Both the position numbers and the translations under genes were made by a program. A stretch of 7,072 nt of DNA from Gammaproteobacteria bacterium (GTDB taxonomy: Bacteria > Pseudomonadota > Gammaproteobacteria > Thiohalorhabdales > Thiohalorhabdaceae), in contig JAHEOG010000078.1 of assembly GCA_018609925.1 (NCBI GenBank), positions 1 through 7,072 on the forward strand, written 5' to 3'. This document shows positions 1 to 5,580 of this stretch, piece by piece. The notes under the pieces are model-generated. The model saw only the letters and a program-made list of their open reading frames with translations, ran no database searches and was not told the DNA's origin. The first letter of the stretch is position 1, and the number at the start of each line of letters is the position of its first letter.

Positions 1-1
1 A

Positions 2-208
2 GGCGGGGGGTCCGCCTTGAAGGAAGGGGATTTGCCGGGCCACCTGGGAACCCAGCAAGAGGGCCCAGACCCGGAAGCGGAAGGATCCGAGACGGAATCC
101 GAAGCAGGGGAAGGGCAGGAGCCTTCCTATCGTCAGGATTATCAGCTCAACCAGGCGGTGAACCTGCTGCGCGGCATCATCCTGCGGGAGAGCCGCCAAG
201 CCTCCTAG
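2..208 (+). CDS. S41-family C-terminal processing peptidase, C-terminal fragment (5' end outside window)
   Basis: The frame is open from base 2 to the TAG at 206-208, so about 68 C-terminal residues are visible and the true start lies upstream. The visible protein has a KEGDLPGHL motif, an acidic Glu/Gly-rich linker, then DYQLNQAVNLLRGI near the end. This pattern (a (K/R)E(S/A/G)DLPGHL element, an acidic linker and a closing 'DYQL..A.NLL.G' helix) is known from the tail of proteobacterial CtpA-like carboxy-terminal processing proteases, which cleave periplasmic substrates and act on peptidoglycan-hydrolase control. The catalytic Ser/Lys and PDZ domain are outside the window, so activity cannot be judged. 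A TTG at 17 could be mistaken for a start, but it lies inside the conserved motif and has no good ribosome-binding site. The downstream yibQ-like gene supports the call, because S41 peptidase and divergent polysaccharide deacetylase genes are often adjacent in Gammaproteobacteria. Family assignment rests on recalled motif similarity. Confidence 0.75.
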   Translation, partial: GGGSALKEGDLPGHLGTQQEGPDPEAEGSETESEAGEGQEPSYRQDYQLNQAVNLLRGIILRESRQAS

Positions 209-297
209 CCTCGGTTTACCGGGATCATTGAGGGCTTGGGGCCGTTGGATGGGGATCCTGACGGGGGCTCGGCCCGGTACCCCGGAGAAAGGCAAGG

Positions 298-1293
298 GTG
301 GCAAAGCGCTCCAAGGCAAAGAAGGGACCAGTCCGGGGCTTCCCCTACCGAGCCGCCGGTTGGGCGGGCCTCGGACTGTTGGCCGCTCTGCTTGTCGCCG
401 TCGGGCTCTGGGCCCTGACCGGGGCGCCCCATGAGTCTTCTCGGCCGGGAGCCGCCCACATAGAGCGACCGGCCCCGATGCCCCCCGAGCCTTCCGCTCC
501 CGCCCCCGGGGCCCAGGATCAGGTGCCCGAGGATGACGGTCCGGGGCTGCTAGAGCGGGGACCCCGTGCTGCCATCATCATCGACGACCTCGGCAACAGC
601 TGGCGCGAGGGGAGGAAGGTAACGTCGCTGTCCTATCCCGTCGCCGTCTCCGTCCTACCCGGCACGCCCTTCGCCAAGCGCATCGCCCGGCGGGCCCATG
701 CCCGGAGTAAGGAAGTCCTCCTCCATATGCCCATGGAGCCCGGCGATGATTCCATCCCCTTGGGGCCCACCTTCCTGCGGATTGGCATGGGCCGCTCCGA
801 GCTGCTGACCACCCTGGACGCCAATCTCGGCAGCATTCCGTATGTCCAGGGCGTCAACAACCACATGGGGAGCCGGCTTACCGCCCGGGACCGGCCCATG
901 CGGTGGGTCATGGAGGGCTTGCGCGATCGGGACCTATTCTTCGTCGATTCCCGTACCACCGCTCGCTCCCGGGCCCTGGTCCAGGCCCGCGCGGTCGGTA
1001 TTCCCGCCACAGAGCGGGATGTCTTCCTCGACCACCGTCCCGAGGGACCCCGCATTCGGGACCAGTTCCGGGAGCTGATGGCTAAGGCCCGGGAACAGGG
1101 CACCGCCATCGCCATCGGCCATCCCCGTTCAGTCACTCTCGAAGTCCTCCGCGAATGGCTGCCCAAGGCCGCCTCCCGGGGCGTGGAAATTGTTTCCGTG
1201 CGGGAAGTCCTGGCGGTTCGGGGGCTTACGGGAGCCAATGGAGCCGGGCTTGCCTATCGTGGATCGGGGCACACGGAAGGAGAGGAGCCATGA
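298..1293 (+). CDS. yibQ: Divergent polysaccharide deacetylase family protein (YibQ/DUF610-like), membrane anchored
   Basis: Encodes 331 residues from a GTG at 298, with GGAG at 284-287 placed 10 bases upstream. The N-terminus is basic (residues 1-18), followed by one hydrophobic segment at about 19-42, which fits a signal anchor or uncleaved signal peptide. A Pro/Ala/Glu-rich linker runs to about residue 90, and the catalytic-type domain then extends to about 310. Hallmarks of the family are IIIDDLGN (93-100), LHMPME (142-147), GVNNHMGS (185-192), FFVDS (214-218), DVFLDH (241-246) and GHPR (274-277). The Asp pair at 96-97 and His189 sit where the NodB-like fold keeps metal-binding or catalytic residues. 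The family is predicted to act on periplasmic polysaccharide, probably peptidoglycan-related, but its substrate is poorly established. It follows an S41 peptidase gene by 89 bases and overlaps the yajL-like gene by 4 bp, suggesting one transcript. Family call is firm; the reaction is inferred. Confidence 0.9.
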   Translation: MAKRSKAKKGPVRGFPYRAAGWAGLGLLAALLVAVGLWALTGAPHESSRPGAAHIERPAPMPPEPSAPAPGAQDQVPEDDGPGLLERGPRAAIIIDDLGNSWREGRKVTSLSYPVAVSVLPGTPFAKRIARRAHARSKEVLLHMPMEPGDDSIPLGPTFLRIGMGRSELLTTLDANLGSIPYVQGVNNHMGSRLTARDRPMRWVMEGLRDRDLFFVDSRTTARSRALVQARAVGIPATERDVFLDHRPEGPRIRDQFRELMAKAREQGTAIAIGHPRSVTLEVLREWLPKAASRGVEIVSVREVLAVRGLTGANGAGLAYRGSGHTEGEEP

Positions 1294-1856
1294 CCCGAGT
1301 CGTCGTGCCTCTGGCCGAAGGTTTTGAGGAGATCGAGGCCCTGACGGTGGTGGACATCCTGCGTCGGGCCGAGATCGATATGGTGACCGCCGCGGTCGAT
1401 GCCAATCCGGTAACCTCCTCCCACGGGATCCGGGTGGAGGCGGACACGACCGTGGAAGCGATTGTGGACGACCCCGAGATCGCAATGGTGGTCCTGCCCG
1501 GCGGACCGGGAACCGCCAACCTGGGAGAGAGCGAGCCTTTGCGCCGGCTCACTACCCGCCTGAAGGAACAAGACCGGGAGGTGGCGGCCATCTGTGCGGC
1601 TCCCTCGGTCCTCGCGGAATACGGCATGCTTGAGGGCAAGCGGGCAACAAGCTTCCCGGCGGTGCGCGAGAAGCTGATCGAATCCGGGGTGGATTACCGG
1701 GAAGAGCCGGTGGTGCGCGACGGCAAGCTAACGACTTCCCGGGGACCCGGAACCGCCATGGATTTTGCCCTGGAGCTGGTCGAGATCCTGAACGGGCCCG
1801 AAACCCGCCAAGAGGTGGAATCCCGTCTGGTCCGTCCTGAGGTCCGTCCCGCCTGA
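1290..1856 (+). CDS. yajL: DJ-1/PfpI-family protein, YajL-like
   Basis: Encodes 188 residues from ATG 1290, which overlaps the preceding stop codon as ATGA. AAGGAG at 1277-1282 gives a 7-base spacing, so this start is preferred over the longer open frame reaching back to 1155, which lies inside yibQ. The DJ-1 class I fold is shown by EGFEEIEA (residues 10-17, with the likely active-site Glu16), VLPGGPG (68-74), the nucleophile elbow AAICAAPS with Cys102, and SRGPGTAMDFALEL from about 150. The C-terminal helix (ETRQEVESRLV) matches the YajL type more than human DJ-1, and as in YajL the His of the DJ-1 triad is not evident (FPAVREK region). Members are described as chaperones, glyoxalases or deglycases acting on methylglyoxal- or oxidation-damaged proteins, with the exact activity debated. 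Likely cytosolic, as no signal peptide is seen. It is probably translated by coupling to yibQ. Could also be named a generic DJ-1 family glyoxalase. Confidence 0.9.
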   Translation: MTRVVVPLAEGFEEIEALTVVDILRRAEIDMVTAAVDANPVTSSHGIRVEADTTVEAIVDDPEIAMVVLPGGPGTANLGESEPLRRLTTRLKEQDREVAAICAAPSVLAEYGMLEGKRATSFPAVREKLIESGVDYREEPVVRDGKLTTSRGPGTAMDFALELVEILNGPETRQEVESRLVRPEVRPA

Positions 1857-2167
1857 GCGCAACCCCCGAAGTCCGGACCGGACAATGTCGCGGGAAAGGC
1901 CCTATCGCAGCGGGGTTGTCGCTGCCTGGCAACACCCCATCTACCTTGAGAGCCTGCCTCTGTCCGCCCCCAGGCCAGCGATCCGGGACCTCTTGCGTCC
2001 CCGAGCGGGGACACCCAGTCCTCCCGTGAGTTGGCTTGCGCGCACCGTTGCCCGCCTGGAGGTCGCCGTTTGCCGGTCATCCCGAGGCGGGCCCGGGGGT
2101 AGGCATGGGTCTTGCTGTTGGATGGACAAGCCCTTCCATAAAGGGGCGACCGGACCTGGGGGCCCAT
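1857..2167. other. Non-coding gap after yajL with inverted repeats
   Basis: About 310 bases with no gene I can support. Directly after the yajL stop, CAACCCC (1860-1866) pairs with GGGGTTG (1912-1918), and GCG (1857-1859) can add to CGC (1920-1922) across a one-base bulge. A smaller hairpin GTCCG/CGGAC (1871-1875 / 1879-1883) lies inside. No T-run follows, so this is not a classic intrinsic terminator; it may protect the mRNA 3' end or serve a Rho-dependent end. An open frame at 1885-2226 runs through here, but it lacks a good ribosome-binding site, recognisable motifs and steady third-position GC bias. No tmRNA or RNase P RNA signature was seen. Confidence 0.4.
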
Positions 2168-2236
2168 ATGACGGGACGCCTCCTCTTCTTCCTGGTTTTG
2201 GTGGTGATGATCTTGGTCGTAAGTAGGTTGATGTAG
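2168..2236 (+). CDS. Candidate 22-residue single-pass membrane microprotein
   Basis: ATG at 2168 is preceded by a G-rich GGGGG (2157-2161) 6 bases upstream, an acceptable but not ideal ribosome-binding site. The predicted product starts MTGRLLFF, continues as an almost unbroken run of Leu, Val, Phe, Ile and Met, and ends SRLM. One Arg near each end brackets a hydrophobic stretch of about 15 residues, the look of a tiny inner-membrane protein. The codons favour CTC/CTT/GTG/GTC. The same frame is open upstream to 2036, but that part looks like random sequence. I do not recognise a family; the N-terminal pattern loosely recalls short single-TM hypothetical proteins of Gammaproteobacteria. The strong terminator at 2366-2392 is the first plus-strand terminator downstream, so the ORF could be the coding part of a short independent transcript. 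Chance occurrence is possible for so short an ORF. Confidence 0.4.
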   Translation: MTGRLLFFLVLVVMILVVSRLM

Positions 2237-2392
2237 CCGTTCCCCGGGGGAGTGGGCCCTTACCGAAGCCCTAGGGCCGGGTAAGCGTGGGGGGGAAACC
2301 GGGGCCCCAACCCCGGGCCCTATCTTCCTCCTACCTTCGTGGGATCTGCATCGGGTTTGGGGGATGGCCCTCCTTCGGGAGGGCCTTTTTTT
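2237..2392 (+). ncRNA. Possible structured RNA (3' UTR or small RNA) ending at a strong terminator
   Basis: This 156-base stretch has no open frame of note but much self-complementarity. TTCCCC (2240-2245) can pair with GGGGAA (2292-2297). Inside that, CTTACC (2259-2264) can pair with GGTAAG (2280-2285), or alternatively GGCCCT (2255-2260) with AGGGCC (2273-2278), two mutually exclusive helices. CCGGGG and CCCCGG around 2299-2317 form another hairpin. A pyrimidine-rich tract with CCTCCT (2327-2332), complementary to Shine-Dalgarno AGGAGG, lies in an apparently unpaired part, and the stretch ends in an intrinsic terminator. It matches no Rfam class I can recognise (6S, SRP, tmRNA and RNase P signatures are absent). 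It may simply be the 3' UTR of the microprotein transcript. High GC content makes chance pairing likely, so confidence is low. Confidence 0.25.
2366..2392 (+). terminator. Strong Rho-independent terminator
   Basis: A perfect 8-bp stem GGCCCTCC (2366-2373) and GGAGGGCC (2378-2385), closed by a stable TTCG tetraloop, is followed directly by seven T residues (2386-2392). The T-run is only on the plus strand; the minus-strand flank is C-rich, so the terminator is one-directional. It closes whatever plus-strand transcript crosses 1857-2365 and insulates pgi from it. Confidence 0.95.
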
Positions 2393-2473
2393 GGTCTTGT
2401 CCCCAGGACTGTGAGGCCCTTGGCTGGTGACGGTGTCGGCGCCCGCGACTGGTATATGGCCGGGGCCCTGAGC

Positions 2474-2479
2474 TATAGT
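2474..2479 (+). promoter_or_regulatory. Possible -10 box of the pgi promoter
   Basis: TATAGT matches five of six bases of the sigma-70 -10 consensus in an otherwise G/C-rich region, and lies about 56 bases upstream of the pgi start and downstream of the insulating terminator. No convincing -35 hexamer sits 16-18 bases upstream and there is no properly placed extended -10 TG, so this is a weak assignment. A promoter is nonetheless needed here because the strong terminator separates pgi from the upstream genes. Confidence 0.3.
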
Positions 2480-2523
2480 GGGGTCGTCCCGCCCGGGCAC
2501 CGTCGAGTTCGTTGCCCCCATCC

Positions 2524-2529
2524 AGGGAG
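2524..2529 (+). promoter_or_regulatory. Ribosome-binding site deciding the pgi start
   Basis: AGGGAG lies 6 bases before GTG 2536. The upstream in-frame TTG at 2512 has no comparable site, and this Shine-Dalgarno would lie inside the gene if TTG 2512 were used, so GTG 2536 is preferred. Confidence 0.7.
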
Positions 2530-2535
2530 CCATAC

Positions 2536-3867
2536 GTGACCCCCCATCATCGTCTTCAGATCGATCACCGCCGGTTCATGGCCGATTCAATAGGAGAGAG
2601 CGGCCTTTCCCCGGCCGAGGTGAAAGGCCTGGAAGGTCCCCTACAGGATCTGGCCCACCGCCTGGCGGGATGGCGCCAGGGGCGGGAGCTCAGCTTCTTC
2701 GGTCTTCCCTTCGAGCCCCAGCATCTGGAGACCGTCCGCGACTGGGGGAGCTGGATCGCAGCGGGATTCGAGCACTTGGTGGTGCTGGGCATGGGTGGCT
2801 CGAGCCTGGGTGGGGAGATGCTGGTGCGCTGCCTGGGGGGCACAGGGGCCCGGACCCGTGTCCGGTTCTTGGACAATGTGGACCCGGGGGGCGTGGACGA
2901 CGTTCTGGACGGGGTCTCCTGGTCGGATACCTTGGTTCTGGTCATATCCAAGTCGGGAAATACCGCCGAGACGCTGGCCCAGATCCTGACCCTGATTCCC
3001 CGGATGGAGCGGGCGATCGGGGCCCGAGCCGTGGCCGACCACCTCCTCGTCCTGACCGAGGAGGAAGAGGGCGGTCTTGGGCGGCTGGGCCGGGATCTGG
3101 GTGCCCCCGTGCTGCCCCATCCCCCGGTAGGGGGACGCTTTTCGGTCCTGTCGCCGGTGGGCCTGCTACCCGCTTACGTGGCCGGGGTGGACGTGGAGGC
3201 CCTAATCGGCGGGGCCGCTCGCATGGGGGAGTGCTGTCTGGCTCGGACAGTCCAGGACAACCCCGCCTTCTTCGGGGGTGGAGCCCAATACCTCCTGGCA
3301 CGGAAGGGACTCACCCAGACGGTGGTCATGCCCTACACTGACCGCCTCGAACGCATGGCCTCCTGGTTCCGCCAGCTTTGGGCGGAGAGCCTCGGCAAGC
3401 TGGATGCCCAAGGCCGAAATCAGGGTTTGACTCTGGTTCCCGCTCGGGGGGCTACGGATCAGCACTCCCAGCTCCAGCTCTACCTGCAGGGCCCGCTCGA
3501 CAAGCAGCTCACCCTGTTGCATAACGCCGATGCCCCGGAGCAGGGGGATCGGATCCCCCGGCGCTTCGCCGATCTCCCCGCCGTTGCCCCGCTTGCCGGG
3601 CACACCTTGGGAGAGCTGCTCACCGCCGAGCTCTACGCTACCAGGGAGAGCCTGACCCGGAGCCAACGCCCCAATCGGACCCTCCAGCTCCCCTGCCTGG
3701 ACGCCGATGCCCTCGGCGAGCTTATCCTGCTGCTGGAAACGGAAACCGTAGTGGTGGCCGAGCTGATGGGGGTGGATCCCTTCGATCAGCCGGCCGTGGA
3801 GGAGAGTAAGATCCTGACCCGCGAATTCCTGTCCGGCTCGGACCCGGAGGCCCCTTCCGGGAACTGA
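2536..3867 (+). CDS. pgi: Glucose-6-phosphate isomerase, short form
   Basis: Interconverts glucose-6-phosphate and fructose-6-phosphate in the cytosol. From GTG 2536 it has 443 residues, the size of the short Bacillus-type Pgi rather than the roughly 550-residue enterobacterial form. Conserved parts appear in order: GMGGSSLGG (from Gly85), SKSGNTAET (138-146), which binds the sugar phosphate, GGRFSVLS (199-206) with active-site Arg201, the WAESLGK segment with likely catalytic base Glu284 (282-288), ATDQHSQ (306-312) with His310 expected to open the sugar ring, and a C-terminal EESK with Lys425. All expected catalytic residues are present, so it should be active. An alternative TTG start at 2512 would add eight residues but is less well placed. 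The HIT gene follows after 26 bases, so the two are probably co-transcribed, and a fructokinase gene lies convergent beyond it, consistent with a fructose-6-phosphate node. Confidence 0.96.
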   Translation: MTPHHRLQIDHRRFMADSIGESGLSPAEVKGLEGPLQDLAHRLAGWRQGRELSFFGLPFEPQHLETVRDWGSWIAAGFEHLVVLGMGGSSLGGEMLVRCLGGTGARTRVRFLDNVDPGGVDDVLDGVSWSDTLVLVISKSGNTAETLAQILTLIPRMERAIGARAVADHLLVLTEEEEGGLGRLGRDLGAPVLPHPPVGGRFSVLSPVGLLPAYVAGVDVEALIGGAARMGECCLARTVQDNPAFFGGGAQYLLARKGLTQTVVMPYTDRLERMASWFRQLWAESLGKLDAQGRNQGLTLVPARGATDQHSQLQLYLQGPLDKQLTLLHNADAPEQGDRIPRRFADLPAVAPLAGHTLGELLTAELYATRESLTRSQRPNRTLQLPCLDADALGELILLLETETVVVAELMGVDPFDQPAVEESKILTREFLSGSDPEAPSGN

Positions 3868-3893
3868 ACCCTCCGTGAGCCAAGGAGACGGCT

Positions 3894-4286
3894 ATGGCCA
3901 CCCTTTTTACGCGGATCATCAACGGCGAGATCCCGGCCGAGAAGCTGCTCGAGGACGAGCGGTATCTGGCCTTCCTGGACATACGGCCCATCCGCCCCGG
4001 CCATACCCTGGTCGTGCCCAAGGAGGAGGTGGACTACCTCTTCGACCTGGACGACCCCACCCTCGGTGGTCTCCTGCCATTCGCCCGCCAGCTCGCCCGC
4101 CCCATCGAGCGCGCCACGGGCTGCGCCCGGGTTGGCGTAATGGTGGCCGGCCTGGAGATCCCCCATTGCCACGTCCATCTGGTGCCGATGGACTCCGTGT
4201 ACGACCTCGACTTTGCCAAGGCCAGCGAGGCCGCCAGCGAGGACCTGAGCCAAATGGCCGGCCGCATCCGGGCCGAGCTGGAGTAG
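3894..4286 (+). CDS. HIT-family nucleotide hydrolase/transferase
   Basis: Encodes 130 residues from ATG 3894, with AAGGAG (3882-3887) six bases upstream. The N-terminal part, starting TLFTRIINGEIPAEKLLED and followed by FLDIRPIRPGHTLVVPK, is the classical first half of the bacterial HIT fold that forms the nucleotide pocket. The defining histidine triad appears as PHCHVHLVP, with His91, His93 and His95; the middle His is expected to be the one that becomes nucleotidylated. The length fits small bacterial HIT/Hint-like proteins. Family members hydrolyse purine nucleoside phosphoramidates, acyl-adenylates or dinucleoside polyphosphates; which one applies cannot be told here, so no symbol is given. 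No signal peptide or membrane segment is seen. The 26-base gap after pgi suggests one operon, a link with no obvious biochemical logic beyond housekeeping. Confidence 0.93.
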   Translation: MATLFTRIINGEIPAEKLLEDERYLAFLDIRPIRPGHTLVVPKEEVDYLFDLDDPTLGGLLPFARQLARPIERATGCARVGVMVAGLEIPHCHVHLVPMDSVYDLDFAKASEAASEDLSQMAGRIRAELE

Positions 4287-4327
4287 GCGCCGCTAGGCTG
4301 TCGACCCGTGGGGCCCATGCGGACGTT

Positions 4328-5248
4328 CTAGTCGGGGCGCTCCAAGCCTTCCGTTGCCCCTTCGCGCGTGGTGCTCCAGGCCGCCACCCGGTTGGCCCAC
4401 TGCGCGAGCGCGGTAAGCTCGCCTTCCTCGAGATTGGCAAGATCACCCGCGCCCAGCCCGCGTTCCAGGAGGCCGCAAAGCAGACCGGCGGTGAAGGCGT
4501 CCCCCGCTCCCGTAGTATCCACCACGGTAACCGCCTCGCCGGGCACGGTGGCCGAAGCGCCGGGATTGGCCAGGGTGGCGCCGCCGGCGCCCCTGGAGAT
4601 GGCGACTAACCGGGCTCCGTGATCGAAGAGGTAGGCCAAGCCCTCGGCCTCGCTTTCCATCCCCGTAAGCTGGAGGAGCTCCTCGGCGCTTACCTTGATC
4701 AGATGGGTCCGCGGGATCGCCGATTGGGCAGCTTCCAGGGCTCCCGGACGGGTAGCCATGATGGCGGGGCGCAGATTGGGATCGTAGGAGATCAGCCCCC
4801 CGCTGGCTCGGACCTTGTCGGCGCAAGCCCGGGTGGCGCTGGCCGCCGGCTCGCTGTACAGGGAGATGCTGCCGAAGTGGTAGGCCCGGGTCTGCGCGAG
4901 CAGGGAGGTGGGAATATCCTGGGGTCGCAAGAGCTCATCGGCGCCGGGGTCCCGGTAGAAACGGAAGCTGGGAACTTGGCCCTCGCTGTACTGGATGAAG
5001 GCGAGCGCGGTCTTGGCTTCCCGGGTGGCCTTGAAGGCTGTCCGGTCCACGTTGCAGTTGGCGAGGTGGCTGTCGAGCATCTCCCCGAAGGGATCATCCC
5101 CCCGTTTCCCGGCGAACGCCGTGCTCAGGCCGAGACGGGAACCGGCGACGGCCACGTTGGCCGGGGCCCCGCCCGGATGGGGGCAGAAGCAGCCGGCCTC
5201 GTTGGGCACCATGTCGATCAGGCATTCACCGCAGGCGAGCAGGTCCAT
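4328..5248 (-). CDS. PfkB-family carbohydrate kinase, fructokinase-like
   Basis: Encodes 306 residues on the minus strand from the ATG whose complement is at 5246-5248. The minus-strand AAGGAG (5257-5262) lies 8 bases upstream of it. PfkB signature 1 appears as PGGAPANVAVAGSRLG (residues 25-40), and signature 2 as DTTGAGDAF (244-252), holding the anion hole and catalytic base Asp250. The lid-like segment VPSFRFYRDPGADELL and the HFGSISLYSEP motif resemble bacterial and plant fructokinases (CscK/FrK) more than ribokinase or 1-phosphofructokinase. The expected reaction is fructose plus ATP to fructose-6-phosphate, in the cytosol, feeding the neighbouring Pgi. The gene is convergent with the HIT gene, whose stop is only 41 bases away with no evident hairpin terminator between them. 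It is divergent from the sigma-factor gene across a 332-base control region. Substrate specificity is inferred from motif resemblance; another ketohexose or nucleoside is possible. Confidence 0.9.
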   Translation of the reverse strand: MDLLACGECLIDMVPNEAGCFCPHPGGAPANVAVAGSRLGLSTAFAGKRGDDPFGEMLDSHLANCNVDRTAFKATREAKTALAFIQYSEGQVPSFRFYRDPGADELLRPQDIPTSLLAQTRAYHFGSISLYSEPAASATRACADKVRASGGLISYDPNLRPAIMATRPGALEAAQSAIPRTHLIKVSAEELLQLTGMESEAEGLAYLFDHGARLVAISRGAGGATLANPGASATVPGEAVTVVDTTGAGDAFTAGLLCGLLERGLGAGDLANLEEGELTALAQWANRVAAWSTTREGATEGLERPD

Positions 5249-5364
5249 GGTTTGGGCTCCTTGGGCTGCCCCACCCAGTGCCGGTCCCTGTCCGGCTTGT
5301 CAAGTTCCCTAGCGGTGGCTGGTGCCTGTAGTGGCATTCCCTGCTCAGGCGTGATGGATTAGAA

Positions 5365-5380
5365 TTGACCAGCCGGTCAA
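5365..5380. promoter_or_regulatory. Palindromic operator candidate between fructokinase and sigma-factor genes
   Basis: TTGACC-AGCC-GGTCAA is a perfect 6+6 inverted repeat with a 4-base centre, sitting in the intergenic region of two divergent genes. The shape (GACC N4 GGTC) resembles operators of TetR-family repressors, for example the NemR type, but no such regulator gene is in the window. A -10-like TAGAAT (5360-5365) abuts it on the plus strand, so a bound protein would cover the start point of a plus-strand transcript, as a repressor would. Its centre is about 124 bases upstream of the fructokinase start, so either gene could be the target. Confidence 0.45.
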
Positions 5381-5488
5381 GGATTGAGGGGCGCACTGGA
5401 CCGCGCCTCCAAGTCGACGCTTGCTTGCAAGGGCGTTGCGGGTCCGAGGGACCGGGCACGTCCATCGCCGCGGTCCCCCGGGCGAGTT

Positions 5489-5517
5489 GGAACCTTTTCG
5501 GTAGAAGCGGCCTCAGA
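5489..5517 (+). promoter_or_regulatory. ECF-type (sigma-E-like) promoter candidate upstream of the sigma-factor gene
   Basis: GGAACCTTTT begins at 5489, a close match to the GGAACTT -35 element of ECF sigma factors. TCAGA (5513-5517) follows 17 bases after GGAACCT and resembles the sigma-E -10 element TCTGA. Predicted transcription start near 5523-5525 would give a leader of about 57 bases before the sigma gene. This fits positive autoregulation, the usual arrangement for ECF sigma/anti-sigma operons. The -10 part is the weaker half, and the specificity of this sigma factor is not known. Confidence 0.45.
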
Positions 5518-5580
5518 GAGGGAGCGGGTCGAAAAGGACGGTAGCGCCCGGTTCCACGGGAGTCACCAGAGGAGGCCACG

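Noticed and set aside
17..208. TTG start at 17 for an independent 63-residue protein
   Set aside because: It lies inside a conserved motif of the S41 peptidase tail and the frame is open to the window edge, so it is a gene fragment.
633..1238. Minus-strand open frame of 201 codons opposite yibQ
   Set aside because: Antisense shadow of a clearly recognised gene, Arg/Ser/Pro-rich, no motifs.
1885..2226. Plus-strand open frame of 113 codons in the gap
   Set aside because: No good ribosome-binding site, mixed third-position bias, low-complexity sequence with no motif, and overlaps the microprotein in another frame.
1857..2365. 6S RNA, tmRNA, RNase P RNA or SRP RNA in the gap
   Set aside because: None of the expected signatures (for example the GAGGAAAGTCC core of RNase P RNA or the tmRNA tRNA-like ends) was found.
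1694..2533. Minus-strand open frame of 279 codons spanning the yajL end and the gap
   Set aside because: Arg/Pro/Gly-rich composition typical of a chance frame in GC-rich DNA, overlaps yajL antisense and crosses the strong plus-strand terminator; no domain recognised.
2478..3341. Plus-strand frame of 287 codons over the 5' half of pgi
   Set aside because: Out-of-frame shadow of pgi, extremely Gly/Arg/Pro-rich.
4287..4327. Bidirectional terminator between the convergent HIT and fructokinase genes
   Set aside because: Only 41 bases with no stable stem followed by T or A runs.
5298..5303. Minus-strand TTGACA as a fructokinase -35 box
   Set aside because: Perfect hexamer, but no acceptable -10 at 16-18 bases downstream on that strand (CACTGG there).
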